DNA from: Vibrio bivalvicida
GTDB lineage: Bacteria > Pseudomonadota > Gammaproteobacteria > Enterobacterales > Vibrionaceae
Assembly (NCBI RefSeq): GCF_001399455.2
Contig: NZ_LLEI02000021.1
Location: forward strand, 620,001 to 684,000
DNA: 64,000 bases
Direction of reading: 5' to 3'
Shown here in pieces: positions 1 to 7,960 of this stretch. A program made the position numbers and the translations under genes. Position 1 is the stretch's first letter. Each line of letters starts with the position of its first letter. Below the pieces are notes generated by a model. That model worked only from the letters and a program-made list of their open reading frames with translations, was not told where the DNA came from and did not search any database.

Positions 1-60
1 GAGTTATGTAAAGGAGATTTGAACCAGATGGAGATGTTTTTAGCAGATACGAAAGGGTGA
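1..60 (+). CDS. 3' end of an unidentified protein (partial)
   Basis: The window opens inside a reading frame that runs for 19 codons to a TGA at 58-60. The visible C-terminus contains ELCKGDLNQMEMF. The same tail, ELCKGDLDQLEMF, recurs at 1757-1906, so this is very likely a real coding end rather than chance. The rest of the gene lies upstream of the window and the family is not recognised. The next gene (89-532) is on the opposite strand and converges on it. Confidence 0.5.
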   Translation, partial: ELCKGDLNQMEMFLADTKG

Positions 61-88
61 TTACTTATACATCCGAATAAGTATCCCT

Positions 89-532
89 TTATTTGATAAA
101 CCCTAGTTGGCGGCCTAAATTTCTTAAGTTGAGTGATTGAGGCTGGATTCTTACCAAACTCTCAATCTCGTCCTTATCTATACCAGAAATTAAGGATTCA
201 TCTGGTGGATCGAAAGCCCCAATACCTCGGTAGTAGTTGAGTTGTTTTTCGGCGTTGAGTTCAACGAGGTTGGACTCAAAGTTAATAGTTTTCTCATTAT
301 GGCACGTGTAAAAGTTGCGTTGATAAACGTACAGCGCAACAGCTTTCTTTTCTTCCAAAGATAGGCTGTTAAACCAGTTATTTGTGACAAATTCGTCTTG
401 GCTAGCGTGCTCTAATTCAATACACTGGTTATAGTTTTCTTCCCAATCAGCGCTCAGTTGCTCTGCATTTTCTGTTGGTGATGTGCATCCCAACAAAGAA
501 GCCATGAGTGCTACGTTACAAAGCTGCTTCAC
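89..532 (-). CDS. Small lipoprotein of unknown function
   Basis: This 147-residue protein starts with a GTG and has a short lipoprotein signal peptide whose lipobox is SLLGC, with the cysteine at about residue 16. It is therefore expected to be lipid-anchored in the cell envelope. The mature part is acidic, helical-looking and contains two further cysteines, in the segments YNQCIEL and FYTCHNE. No domain is recognised. The GTG start lies inside the last codons of the upstream gene (516-860), a 17-base overlap, so the two are probably translationally coupled. The arrangement would suit an envelope immunity protein next to a toxin, but that is inference only. Confidence 0.65.
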   Translation of the reverse strand: MKQLCNVALMASLLGCTSPTENAEQLSADWEENYNQCIELEHASQDEFVTNNWFNSLSLEEKKAVALYVYQRNFYTCHNEKTINFESNLVELNAEKQLNYYRGIGAFDPPDESLISGIDKDEIESLVRIQPQSLNLRNLGRQLGFIK

Positions 533-860
533 TTACGCATCCCCAAAATTTTTGTTCATTACCAGATGTATACCAAGTCATCGGCTCTGCAGTCTTTCTA
601 ATTCTGTCTCGAACGACTTTGGGGGCAGCTCCCATACTATTGGCGTACTGTTCCCAGTCATATTCTCTGATGTTGATTCCGGTTTCAAAAGCGCTTTTCG
701 TCACCCCAGGGCTAAAAAAGATCTGATAAACAGGAATAGACGCAAGTGCAGTCGAGAACCAGCTACCACTTTCCATAATACCGCGAATTTCTGCAATGGC
801 ACTTTTGCTTTTCTGTGTAAGCTTGGTGGTGCCGATGTAACAATTACCTAAAGTTGCCAT
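516..860 (-). CDS. Hypothetical protein, 114 aa
   Basis: This is a 114-residue soluble protein with no signal peptide or clear membrane segment. The C-terminal half has a charged, helical stretch (REYDWEQYANSMGAAPK) followed by RDRIRK and an aromatic tail. No family is recognised. Open frames also exist on the other strand here, but this frame is preferred because its end overlaps and couples to the lipoprotein gene 89-532 and its composition looks protein-like. The ribosome binding site upstream is poor. The two genes form a small operon pointing towards the window start. Confidence 0.5.
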   Translation of the reverse strand: MATLGNCYIGTTKLTQKSKSAIAEIRGIMESGSWFSTALASIPVYQIFFSPGVTKSAFETGINIREYDWEQYANSMGAAPKVVRDRIRKTAEPMTWYTSGNEQKFWGCVSEAAL

Positions 861-995
861 ATAACTAACGTCTTCATTATTGAAAGAAGGGCGCGATTAT
901 AAAATCAATTGCTTAATGTTGTAGTAGTCTATGGGGCAAACTGGGAGTGCGATCACGTATGGTTGTTATTGATCACTCTCGAGGCGTAATATTGA

Positions 996-1228
996 ATTCC
1001 CTATCTAGACGCAGATTATGAGAAACCTCAAGTTGATGGTATTTGTGGCAAGGCTATAACTCGTGAAGCATTCGGTTTTTGAGGAGAGTAGGTGGCGGCT
1101 TAGCTGGTAGTAGCACCTTGGCAACTGCGTCTTCCGCTGTTGTTAGTGGCGCTGCGGGTAAATATGTCGGTGATACGTTATACGAAATGGGTAGCGAGGT
1201 GAAAGAGTCGATAGAGGAAGTATTTTAA
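996..1228 (+). pseudogene. Frameshifted relic of an unknown, glycine-rich-tailed protein
   Basis: Two open fragments in different frames join at the run of five T at 1076-1080. The first ends with GKAITREAFGF and then hits TGA. Adding one T would continue it into FLRRVGGGLAGSSTLATA, a Gly/Ala/Ser-rich segment, followed by KYVGDTLYEMGSEVKESIEE and a TAA at 1226-1228. The stop overlaps the ATG of the next gene (TAATG), the hallmark of translational coupling. No start codon or complete upstream part is found, so the gene is both truncated and frameshifted. The glycine-zipper-like tail is reminiscent of membrane-active or type VI effector-like proteins, but this is speculative. Confidence 0.5.
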
Positions 1229-1608
1229 TGGATCTGTTAGCGATCGTATCGCTTTTACTGAAAGGCATTTTTGTAGTTTATATGATGGCTTGGGTCGTTT
1301 TAGCTACTAGTGCACTAATTGCAGTTTCTTTCGGAAATTGTAAGCACATAATTTTTATTGATAAGCACTTAGCTAAAAATATAAGTAAATACTACGACGA
1401 TATGGGTTACATGCGTCCACAATATCAACTGTTTAATGCTGTAGGTAGCCGTTTTATGCGATATTGTTTTTGCTATCCGTGGATAAGGCGCCGATCAACT
1501 TCCCAGTCCTTAACGTTCAAAACCTTTATGTGGTTTAATTCGCTAGGATACTGGGGCTTTATATCGGTCTTACTTTTTGGAGCCCTCCAGAAAGCACTAC
1601 TGCTTTAA
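1228..1608 (+). CDS. Small membrane protein, possible partner/immunity of the upstream relic
   Basis: This 126-residue protein has a long hydrophobic N-terminal segment (about residues 4-35) and another near the C-terminus (about residues 103-124), so it probably spans the inner membrane twice. The loop between them is basic and aromatic. Its ATG overlaps the stop codon of the frameshifted relic upstream, so the two were once co-translated. No domain is recognised. A small coupled membrane protein behind a toxin-like gene would fit an immunity protein, which is inference from arrangement only. Confidence 0.6.
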   Translation: MDLLAIVSLLLKGIFVVYMMAWVVLATSALIAVSFGNCKHIIFIDKHLAKNISKYYDDMGYMRPQYQLFNAVGSRFMRYCFCYPWIRRRSTSQSLTFKTFMWFNSLGYWGFISVLLFGALQKALLL

Positions 1609-1660
1609 TGAAAAGCGCACAAAAATGATCTCCGACGATCGCTAAATCCCCAATCTAAAA

Positions 1661-1690
1661 CAGCTCTCGGTGTAGATACATCGGGGGCTG
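1661..1690 (+). terminator. Hairpin downstream of the membrane protein gene
   Basis: CAGCTCTCGGTGTA (1661-1674) pairs with TACATCGGGGGCTG (1677-1690) over 14 positions with some G-U pairs. It lies 50 bases after the stop of 1228-1608. There is no clean T-run after it, so termination is uncertain. Confidence 0.35.
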
Positions 1691-1756
1691 TGCTTTACTA
1701 ACCCTATCGAAACACGATCACTTTAAAAACCGCAAAATTACAGTGCGGAATTTTAG

Positions 1757-1906
1757 CGCGGGGAGGGTTACACAGTCTTTGTCACCTACACATCCGTTCA
1801 CCGGATAATCGAACCTAGTGGCGATCAATCTGATCCAAAACTCCAACCTGAACTGTGTAAAGGAGACTTGGACCAGTTGGAGATGTTTATTAAACCAAAC
1901 GATTAG
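1757..1906 (+). pseudogene. 3' gene fragment sharing its tail with the gene at 1-60
   Basis: An open stretch of 49 codons without a usable start follows an in-frame TAG at 1754-1756. Its translation includes YTVFVTYTSVHRIIEPSGD and then KLQPELCKGDLDQLEMF before a TAG at 1904-1906. The last part matches the C-terminus encoded at 1-60 in both DNA and protein. It is read as the surviving 3' end of a second copy of the same gene family. Family and function are not recognised. It converges on the unknown gene at 1916-2875. Confidence 0.5.
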
Positions 1907-1915
1907 TTACATGAT

Positions 1916-2875
1916 TCAAACCAAGTGAAACATCGCTGGATTCGCATTAATTGGATTCCTGATAAAATAAGCGAAGTAAATGTTATCGAAAGGAAAACTG
2001 TACGTAAGCAAGTTAAAGCTATTTTGCTTTAGTAAAGGTGTAGACCATAACCTTGAATTGTTTTGAAGGAGAGACTTCCGATAATGGCCGTTTAAGTCGT
2101 ATTCAAACGTACCATACTTGAAGGCGTAATCTATCACACGGTAACGTCTAATATTATGTTCTAATAGTTCAATAGTTTTTTCTACGCTGAAGCCGCAGGC
2201 GCTAGACGCGAAATCTATGCAATTTCCCAAATAAGTTCTGTCGCTTAGCTCAAGTGCAACTGAGTTTGGTTTGCCATTGTATTTTTTATATAGTTCAAAC
2301 AAAGCGAGTGGAGTACGTAATTTTACGTTTAGATATGCTCTCACGCTTCCGGAAACGACTTTACCAGGCAGGGTCTCGTGTTTGCTTTCTAAAAGTGTAT
2401 GTGGAATAACCGATGAATAAACCACGATCCTAGATAACAAATCTAATTTGCTACACGTTTTTAAAAACTTGGGGTCATTAAAAAAAGGCTGAAAAGTACT
2501 TATTTCTTTTAACGGGAGGTTTTTTGTTTTGCTTGCCCCGCCAATTGCTGTCCCTATATCTAACATGTAAGGGCTAATTTGCCCGATTTGGTTGTTATTA
2601 CCAAATTGGATACTGTGACTGTGCTTGCTAAGATCGTAGTTAAATGGTTTTCGCGCAATTTTCATATAAGGTTGACTGATTTCTGTTACGACTAGCATTT
2701 GTTTATCTACTTTGTTTTTTTGACTTTGTAGTATTTCTTTTATCTTTAATGAAAAATCATAGATTTGTTTTATAAAGCCAGTTGGCTGTTGGGGATATGG
2801 AGTAGCAAAGCTTGGAGCTAAACCAATTCCATTCATTAGCGCCTTCTCTTTATTCGTATTGTAAAGATTACACAT
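1916..2875 (-). CDS. Hypothetical protein, 319 aa
   Basis: This is a 319-residue protein with an excellent ribosome binding site (AAGGAGG five bases before the ATG). It has no signal peptide, no convincing membrane segment and no motif that I recognise. It is rich in Asn, Lys and aromatic residues and AT-rich in codon use, as in laterally acquired genes. Four cysteines are scattered, including C227 and C235 region residues in NCIDFASSACGF. It stands alone, convergent with the relic tail at 1757-1906. I cannot assign a function. Confidence 0.6.
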   Translation of the reverse strand: MCNLYNTNKEKALMNGIGLAPSFATPYPQQPTGFIKQIYDFSLKIKEILQSQKNKVDKQMLVVTEISQPYMKIARKPFNYDLSKHSHSIQFGNNNQIGQISPYMLDIGTAIGGASKTKNLPLKEISTFQPFFNDPKFLKTCSKLDLLSRIVVYSSVIPHTLLESKHETLPGKVVSGSVRAYLNVKLRTPLALFELYKKYNGKPNSVALELSDRTYLGNCIDFASSACGFSVEKTIELLEHNIRRYRVIDYAFKYGTFEYDLNGHYRKSLLQNNSRLWSTPLLKQNSFNLLTYSFPFDNIYFAYFIRNPINANPAMFHLV

Positions 2876-3177
2876 TTTATCCTCCTTGAATGATTAGTTT
2901 AAATGATACTAGTGTGTTCCTAATTGTTTCTGTGATGATGATTCGTGCAAAATAGCACCGTAAAAAATAAAACTAACAACTAGTGTCACGGTAGACAAAG
3001 CCAAGAGTGAGAAAGGGACTGAGCTTAACTTGTTGATGATTTGATGGCGCTAAGCCGAAACCACAACTCTTTGATGAGTCAGGTGATGTGAGGTTAGCCC
3101 CATAGTACTATCAAAGTATCAGGCGAGTGGCCAGTTCTAAAGAAAAACGCCGATCTTAGACTCTGCGATGTTTAAGG
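2876..3177. other. Intergenic stretch without a gene
   Basis: This holds the ribosome binding site and presumed promoter of the 319-aa gene at its left end and a degenerate terminator at its right end (3138-3167). I see no coding frame or other structure between them. Confidence 0.5.
3138..3167 (-). terminator. Degenerate rho-independent terminator
   Basis: Read on the minus strand, an imperfect CGC/GCG stem is followed by TTTTTCTTT just after the stop of 3178-3705. Together with its flanks it is an imperfect copy of the stronger terminator at 3884-3912. Confidence 0.5.
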
Positions 3178-3705
3178 CTACTTAAGTTGTTTTTTACGAA
3201 CTAGAGCAGAAGGTGTTGCTCTATCACAATTAAGGTGAGTTCCGGGTAACCTTAGTGTCATTGAATTACTACTATGTGGTTCGACAGTGATATGAATCAT
3301 TTCTTCTAGAGTGCTTTCATTCTCTAGCAGCCTCGTAAGTTTCTTTCTGAAGGCTTCTTTATTTGTCTCAACCTCAAATTTGTGGTGGAACTCTGTTAAA
3401 TCTGTAATGAAAGGGTCTCGCATCCAAACACCTTCGCTTTTAGCCGATACCGTGAGGGGAGAGTCTAGGTGTTCATTTGGCATGGTTAACTCAGCCGTTA
3501 CTTGTAGCACTCCATTTTCTTGGTAGTTTCGATGAATCTGTATATCGGTGAAAAGTGCGAAGTCGTCTTTGTATTTCGGAGCACAGTTCCACTCCCCAAT
3601 GAAATAATTTCTGTCGAGTTCTACATTTTTGTTATTTTCTTCATAGTGTGTAGTACTGCAACCAAAGAGCGACGCTAGTAGAAGTACGGATAGGACTTTT
3701 TTCAT
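3178..3705 (-). CDS. Lipoprotein of unknown function (paralogue-like to 4757-5230)
   Basis: This 175-residue protein has a lipoprotein signal peptide with lipobox SLFGC (cysteine at about residue 16), so it should be anchored in the envelope. The mature domain begins with a YFIGEWNCAP motif and ends with LNCDRA. The lipoprotein at 4757-5230 shows the same layout, LLGSWKC near the start and LTCYRK at the end, which suggests a shared beta-rich fold closed by a disulphide between the two cysteines. The family is not recognised by name. It is followed by its own weak terminator and has a separate upstream gap from the next gene. Confidence 0.65.
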   Translation of the reverse strand: MKKVLSVLLLASLFGCSTTHYEENNKNVELDRNYFIGEWNCAPKYKDDFALFTDIQIHRNYQENGVLQVTAELTMPNEHLDSPLTVSAKSEGVWMRDPFITDLTEFHHKFEVETNKEAFRKKLTRLLENESTLEEMIHITVEPHSSNSMTLRLPGTHLNCDRATPSALVRKKQLK

Positions 3706-3883
3706 AGTTTAATTAGACCTTAATTATATTCATGTTATTCATAATACCAACTTGAGAAACTTCTGCTTTTGCTACGAACCATAATTACTATGGTGCCTGT
3801 CCTGTTAACTGGTGAAGGGAGCGTGGTTTAAACTATCGGGTTAAGAGCTGGAACAAATTGTCAGTCTGTGCGTCGTTCTAACT

Positions 3884-3912
3884 AAAGAAAAACGCCGAGT
3901 TTAGGCTCGGCG
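3884..3912 (-). terminator. Rho-independent terminator after 3925-4269
   Basis: On the minus strand CGCCGAG and CTCGGCG form a perfect 7-bp stem (3893-3899 and 3906-3912) with a six-base loop, followed by TTTTTCTTT. It ends the operon 5230 to 3925. Its sequence is repeated in degraded form at 3138-3167. Confidence 0.8.
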
Positions 3913-3924
3913 ATGTTTAAGCGT

Positions 3925-4269
3925 TTATGGTGTATCGATGAAAATATGGCGAATATCTTCAGATTCGTCATTTAAAGAACAAGAGCCTGTACCACCAATA
4001 ACGACTGTGCTTTTAGAAACCTGAGCTGAAATAAGAATAGAGAGTAGGTTTTTTCCTTCAATTGTCGAACCATCGAAGACGTAAGTCCATTCAGTGGTGG
4101 CGCATGTGCTTCCTTGAATAGATCTATTTAGTCTAACCTGACAGAGTGAAGTAATGTTTTTAGAGTGACAAACTACATTTCTTACAGTGCCGACGTACTG
4201 CGAGGCCCATACTACATTTGAATTCACTATAAGCATTAACACACATAGTGTTTTTAGTTTGGATATCAT
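3925..4269 (-). CDS. Small secreted protein of unknown family
   Basis: From the ATG at 4269 the protein is 114 residues with a clear Sec signal peptide ending VVWASQ. An upstream in-frame ATG at 4338 has AGGT at good spacing and overlaps the end of the preceding gene. It would add 23 residues in front of the signal peptide, so the shorter form is preferred but not certain. The mature protein has several cysteines and a segment NLLSILISAQVSKSTVVIGG followed by a GSC and an acidic run before the final IFID. The neighbour at 4345-4713 has a related layout. Such small Cys-containing exported proteins can be OB-fold-like, but no family is assigned. Confidence 0.6.
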   Translation of the reverse strand: MISKLKTLCVLMLIVNSNVVWASQYVGTVRNVVCHSKNITSLCQVRLNRSIQGSTCATTEWTYVFDGSTIEGKNLLSILISAQVSKSTVVIGGTGSCSLNDESEDIRHIFIDTP

Positions 4270-4344
4270 TTTTATTAAACCTTGTTTGCTATTTTTGGTT
4301 CTTGTATCTGGCGTTTTTGAGAACGGTAGTTTTCTCATATGTAC

Positions 4345-4713
4345 CTACATTTGGATTGAAGCGAATAGGAGGCTACAACGACCAGGAAACGCGTTGTAAG
4401 CGGGGTTATCTGTAACACCAAGAATCACGGGTTTTCTTGCTGCGTGTGCTGCTAATAGCACGGAAATCATGTTGTTAAAACCAACCCCGTCATTTGAAGT
4501 CGTAATGTACAGAGGATCGCAATTTAAACCTTGTAAATCCGCGATACCATTGAAAACTTTTATTTCAAGGTTACCTGCCTTATGCCCTAAAGATGGCACA
4601 TTAATAACACTAACGCTTTCGAGTATAACTGAGCTTAATATTACGTCTTTTGCGTAAATTTTAGTGGCAGAAAAGAAAACTAGAAGTATAGTCAACCAAG
4701 TCAGATTTCTCAT
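4345..4713 (-). CDS. Small secreted protein, related in layout to its downstream neighbour
   Basis: This 122-residue protein starts at the ATG at 4713, which has AGGT eight bases upstream, with a signal peptide ending KIYAKD. The C-terminal half carries a Cys-Asp-Pro-Leu-Tyr segment, then NMISVLLAAHAARKPVILG and a late RCSLL. This parallels the cysteine, NLLSILISA and SCSL pattern of the protein at 3925-4269, so the two look like diverged tandem duplicates. Its stop codon lies only a few bases before an alternative start of that neighbour. The function is unknown. Confidence 0.6.
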   Translation of the reverse strand: MRNLTWLTILLVFFSATKIYAKDVILSSVILESVSVINVPSLGHKAGNLEIKVFNGIADLQGLNCDPLYITTSNDGVGFNNMISVLLAAHAARKPVILGVTDNPAYNAFPGRCSLLFASIQM

Positions 4714-4756
4714 CGAAGTACCTACTGTCAACAATTTTAATTAAGAGTTGAATACG

Positions 4757-5230
4757 TTATTTTCTGTAGCAGGTCAGCTTTTCGTTGTCACCACTTTCTA
4801 AGATAAGTTTATTGTTGTCGAGTGAAAGCACTTTAGACTTACCTCTTTGACCTTTTTTCGGCATCAAAGAGGACATAAAACCTTTGATTGAGGCTGTATA
4901 TTCATTGGTAGGTTTAAAATTGATTTCTTCGTAAACCTCATACAAGTTATCTTTGTTCAATTCCCAACTCGCAGTTCCTGAGATATCAAAGGACAAAACA
5001 TCGTCAGTCCCTTCCACCTTCATGTACATGGATGTATCAACAGAAACTTGTCCATCTTTACTGTAGACAAGAACTGTATCTTCCTTGAAATACTCATCTA
5101 TAGATCCACACTTCCAACTCCCTAGTAGTAGGTTATTGAATTCGGATGTATCGACAGTCTCTTGAATAGGCGAGGTACATGCCGCTAAGAAAAAGGCACT
5201 AGATGCGAATAAGCATTTTTTAAAGTTCAT
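4757..5230 (-). CDS. Lipoprotein of unknown function (paralogue-like to 3178-3705)
   Basis: This 157-residue protein has a lipoprotein signal peptide with lipobox FLAAC (cysteine at about residue 18). After a short linker the mature domain starts LLGSWKCGS, contains alternating beta-type sequence and ends KLTCYRK, matching the layout of the lipoprotein at 3178-3705. It is the first gene of a minus-strand run 5230, 4713, 4269. I do not recognise the family. Confidence 0.65.
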   Translation of the reverse strand: MNFKKCLFASSAFFLAACTSPIQETVDTSEFNNLLLGSWKCGSIDEYFKEDTVLVYSKDGQVSVDTSMYMKVEGTDDVLSFDISGTASWELNKDNLYEVYEEINFKPTNEYTASIKGFMSSLMPKKGQRGKSKVLSLDNNKLILESGDNEKLTCYRK

Positions 5231-5887
5231 TTAACACACCAACAGTTTATAACGTTGTGATTGAGAGCTGTAACTAGATGATTTCTTGGTTATAGCGCAC
5301 AGATTAAAAGTAAGATTTGCTGAGGCGAGATTCTAACTTATTGATATGTTGCATGGGAAGTCTGGTATATATTATCCATTGCATTAATGCTGATTAGTAT
5401 CACAGGTATTGATAGATAGGTGGGGCTGATCGGCTAGATAATGGCGGCACTCATTAAAAAATAGCGTAAAATAGAGTGCTAAATCGCTACGTTTTCTGTA
5501 CATGTGAAAATCAATAGATAACTGATTTATTTGAAATGTGGTGTTGCCAAGTACTTCGCAGTCGAAGGAAACAATGTAATTGCAATTCCTTGGTTCTATT
5601 TTGAAGTTTTCTTACATCAATAAACCACCTAGTGAAAGCTGATATTGTGTCACACAACCAAATCCTCCTCCATTGACCTAGCTCAAGTACCAACCTGAAC
5701 TGTTATGAAATAAGTCACATTAAAGTGGGGTTATTTCGTGCATGCTAAAATTATCTTCAATGAAAACTGAAGTTGGCCTTTATGCATAGAGTGATTCGTA
5801 AAATGACATGGAAGTCGAGCAGGCGGTAAGCCCGCCACTCCATTGCTATATACGTATGTTCCGTCACTCATCTTGCAAGGAGGCTCT
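5231..5887. other. Intergenic region between the accessory patch and the EF-G paralogue
   Basis: This 657-base stretch is AT-rich and holds no convincing gene. It contains a 7-bp inverted repeat GAAATAA/TTATTTC (5707-5713, 5731-5737), a short GC hairpin GGCGG/CCGCC (5822-5826, 5832-5836) in the leader of the following gene, and the ribosome binding site AAGGAGG just before 5888. Confidence 0.5.
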
Positions 5888-7900
5888 ATGCCTATCAATC
5901 AAATTCGAAATATTGCGTTTGTTGGTCAAACGGGTAGTGGTAAAACCACACTTATAGAAAATCTTCTCTATACCTGCCAAGCCACCAAGAGCTTAGGTAG
6001 GGTGGATAAAGGTGACACCATTACTGATTTTGATGCTCAGTCAATTCAGTATCAGCACAGTATTGAAGCCACCCCTGTAACCATGCGTTATGAAAATCAC
6101 CGCTTGAACATTATTGATACTCCGGGGCAAAATGAACTGCTTGGTCGGGCGTTAAGCGTCTTCCCCGCAGTAGAAACTTCAGCACTAATCATCGATCCTC
6201 AACAGCCCATCACTCAAACCTCTAAACATTTATTCGCCTTTGCTCAAGAGCAGAAGAAATGCCAAATGATCATCATTAATAAGCTTGATGTTGCGGCAAG
6301 TAAGCTCACTCAGATACTAGATGAGATCACCGAGAAATTTGGTGACTACTGCTTGCCAATTAACTTACCTGCAAGCGATGGAAAGACAGTAGTCGATTGT
6401 TTTTTTGAGCCAAATATGAGCGCAAAGACTCTTATCAATGATGTCGAAGCAACTCATGAAACGCTGATAGATCAAGTGATTGAGGTTGATGAAGAGTTGA
6501 TGGAACTCTATTTAGAGCAAGGTTCGGAGCTTACGCCGCAGCAACTGCATGATCCATTTGAAGAGGCACTAAGAACGGGACATATCATCCCAATTTGTTT
6601 TGTATCAGCCGAGACAGGCGCAGGGGTAGAACTACTACTAAAAACGCTGTCTGAAATTATGCCGATGCCAAATGAAGGCAATCCGCCTTTGCTAGAGAAA
6701 AATGGTCAAAAGATCAAAGTGAACTGCGAAACATTAGAGCACACTGTCGCGCACGTTTATAAGGTAAGTGTTGACCCTTATCTGGGTAAACTTGCTTATG
6801 TTCGTGTTTTCCAAGGTGAAATCAATGCAGGTAGTCAGTTGTACGTGGGTGAGAGCAATAAGTCGTTCAAAGTAGGCCACCTATATCAACTGCAAGGAAA
6901 AGAACGTAAAGAGATCCATCAAGCACTGGCTGGGGACTTTTGTGTTTTGGCTAAAATTGATGAGTTAGAGTTTGATTCAATTTTACACGATTCCCACGAT
7001 GAAGATGGCGTCGAGCTTAAAACCCTCAACTTCCCCCAGCCTATGTATTCATTATGCTTAAAACCAATAAAACGTGGAGACGAGCAAAAACTAAGCGATG
7101 TACTAAGTAAGATCGCTTCTGAAGATCCATCTTTGCGGATAGAACATAGATCGCGGAGTAATGAAACCATCATTAGTGGACAAGGTGAGTTTCACCTTAA
7201 AGTTGCGTTAGAGAAGATGCAATCTGTTTACAAGCTAGAGGTTGAAACGACACAACCAAGCGTCGAGTATTTTGAAACGATCACTAGACCCGCAGAAGCT
7301 CAATATCGTCATAAGAAACAAAGTGGCGGCGCTGGGCAATTTGGTGAGGTTCATCTAAAAGTATCGCCACTTGAGAGAGGTGCAGGCTTTAAGTTTGTAA
7401 ACAAAGTTGTCGGAGGCGCGATTCCAACTGCGCTAGTTCCAGCGGTACAAAAGGGAATTAAGCAGGCGTTAGAAGAAGGCGCGATTTCAGGTAACCCGAT
7501 TAAAGACATCGAAGTGACGGTCTTCGATGGTAAACATCACTCTGTAGATTCGAAAGAGATCGCGTTTATTATCGCGGGTAAGAAAGCCTTTTTGAATGCA
7601 GTTTTAGACGCTGAACCTATTGTGCTTGAGCCTATCGTGCATATGGAGCTGACGATTCCAACTCAATATGTTGGTGATGTTTCGGGTGATTTGTCTGGCA
7701 ATCGCGGTTTAATTGAGGGTACAGAGCAGATTGATGCGAACTATACTTTGCTGCAAGCCAAGTCACCAATCAATGAACTACAAGATTACGCAAGGCGATT
7801 ACGCTCAATAACTGGTGGTGAAGGTAGTTTCAACATGAGCCTAAGCCACTACGAGTCTGCGCCACCTAACGTACAAAAACAGGTTTGTGCGGAAACATAG
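5888..7900 (+). CDS. Elongation factor G-like translational GTPase (paralogue)
   Basis: The start is placed at the ATG at 5888, which follows AAGGAGG. An upstream ATG at 5843 lacks this signal. The product is 670 residues. The G domain is at the N-terminus, with P-loop GQTGSGKT, a DTPGQ switch II motif and INKLD as the nucleotide specificity motif. Later EF-G domains follow, including a domain IV/V region with GEVHLKV, GAIPTALVPAV and GSFNMSLSHYE. Canonical EF-G has AHIDAGKTT and DTPGH, so the P-loop and especially the catalytic His position (Gln here) differ. It is therefore a secondary EF-G-like protein rather than the housekeeping copy, which normally sits with ribosomal protein genes. It is monocistronic with its own terminator. 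Confidence 0.85.
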   Translation: MPINQIRNIAFVGQTGSGKTTLIENLLYTCQATKSLGRVDKGDTITDFDAQSIQYQHSIEATPVTMRYENHRLNIIDTPGQNELLGRALSVFPAVETSALIIDPQQPITQTSKHLFAFAQEQKKCQMIIINKLDVAASKLTQILDEITEKFGDYCLPINLPASDGKTVVDCFFEPNMSAKTLINDVEATHETLIDQVIEVDEELMELYLEQGSELTPQQLHDPFEEALRTGHIIPICFVSAETGAGVELLLKTLSEIMPMPNEGNPPLLEKNGQKIKVNCETLEHTVAHVYKVSVDPYLGKLAYVRVFQGEINAGSQLYVGESNKSFKVGHLYQLQGKERKEIHQALAGDFCVLAKIDELEFDSILHDSHDEDGVELKTLNFPQPMYSLCLKPIKRGDEQKLSDVLSKIASEDPSLRIEHRSRSNETIISGQGEFHLKVALEKMQSVYKLEVETTQPSVEYFETITRPAEAQYRHKKQSGGAGQFGEVHLKVSPLERGAGFKFVNKVVGGAIPTALVPAVQKGIKQALEEGAISGNPIKDIEVTVFDGKHHSVDSKEIAFIIAGKKAFLNAVLDAEPIVLEPIVHMELTIPTQYVGDVSGDLSGNRGLIEGTEQIDANYTLLQAKSPINELQDYARRLRSITGGEGSFNMSLSHYESAPPNVQKQVCAET

Positions 7901-7935
7901 CAAGTTTACGTCAATATCTTTAGCCAACAGAGATT

Positions 7936-7960
7936 AAAAGCCGTATTCGCGGCTTTTTTT
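7936..7960 (+). terminator. Rho-independent terminator of the EF-G-like gene
   Basis: AAAAGCCG (7936-7943) pairs with CGGCTTTT (7950-7957) around a six-base loop, and the stem runs into a T-tract. Confidence 0.9.

Noticed and set aside
483..851. Plus-strand open frame opposite the 114-aa gene
   Set aside because: It is not protein-like, has no start signals and does not couple to neighbours, whereas the minus-strand frame does.
1690..1800. Nested short palindromes that could be an integron attC site or superintegron repeat
   Set aside because: The core and end sequences of a VCR-type attC are absent, and the genes are not all in one direction.
5511..5693. Small minus-strand open frame of 60 codons
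   Set aside because: It has no ribosome binding site, unusual composition and no recognisable features.
5683..5703. CCAACCTGAACTGT repeats a 14-base piece of the tail fragment at 1843-1856
   Set aside because: It is too short to be significant in a window of this size, and the coding context ends at once in a stop codon.
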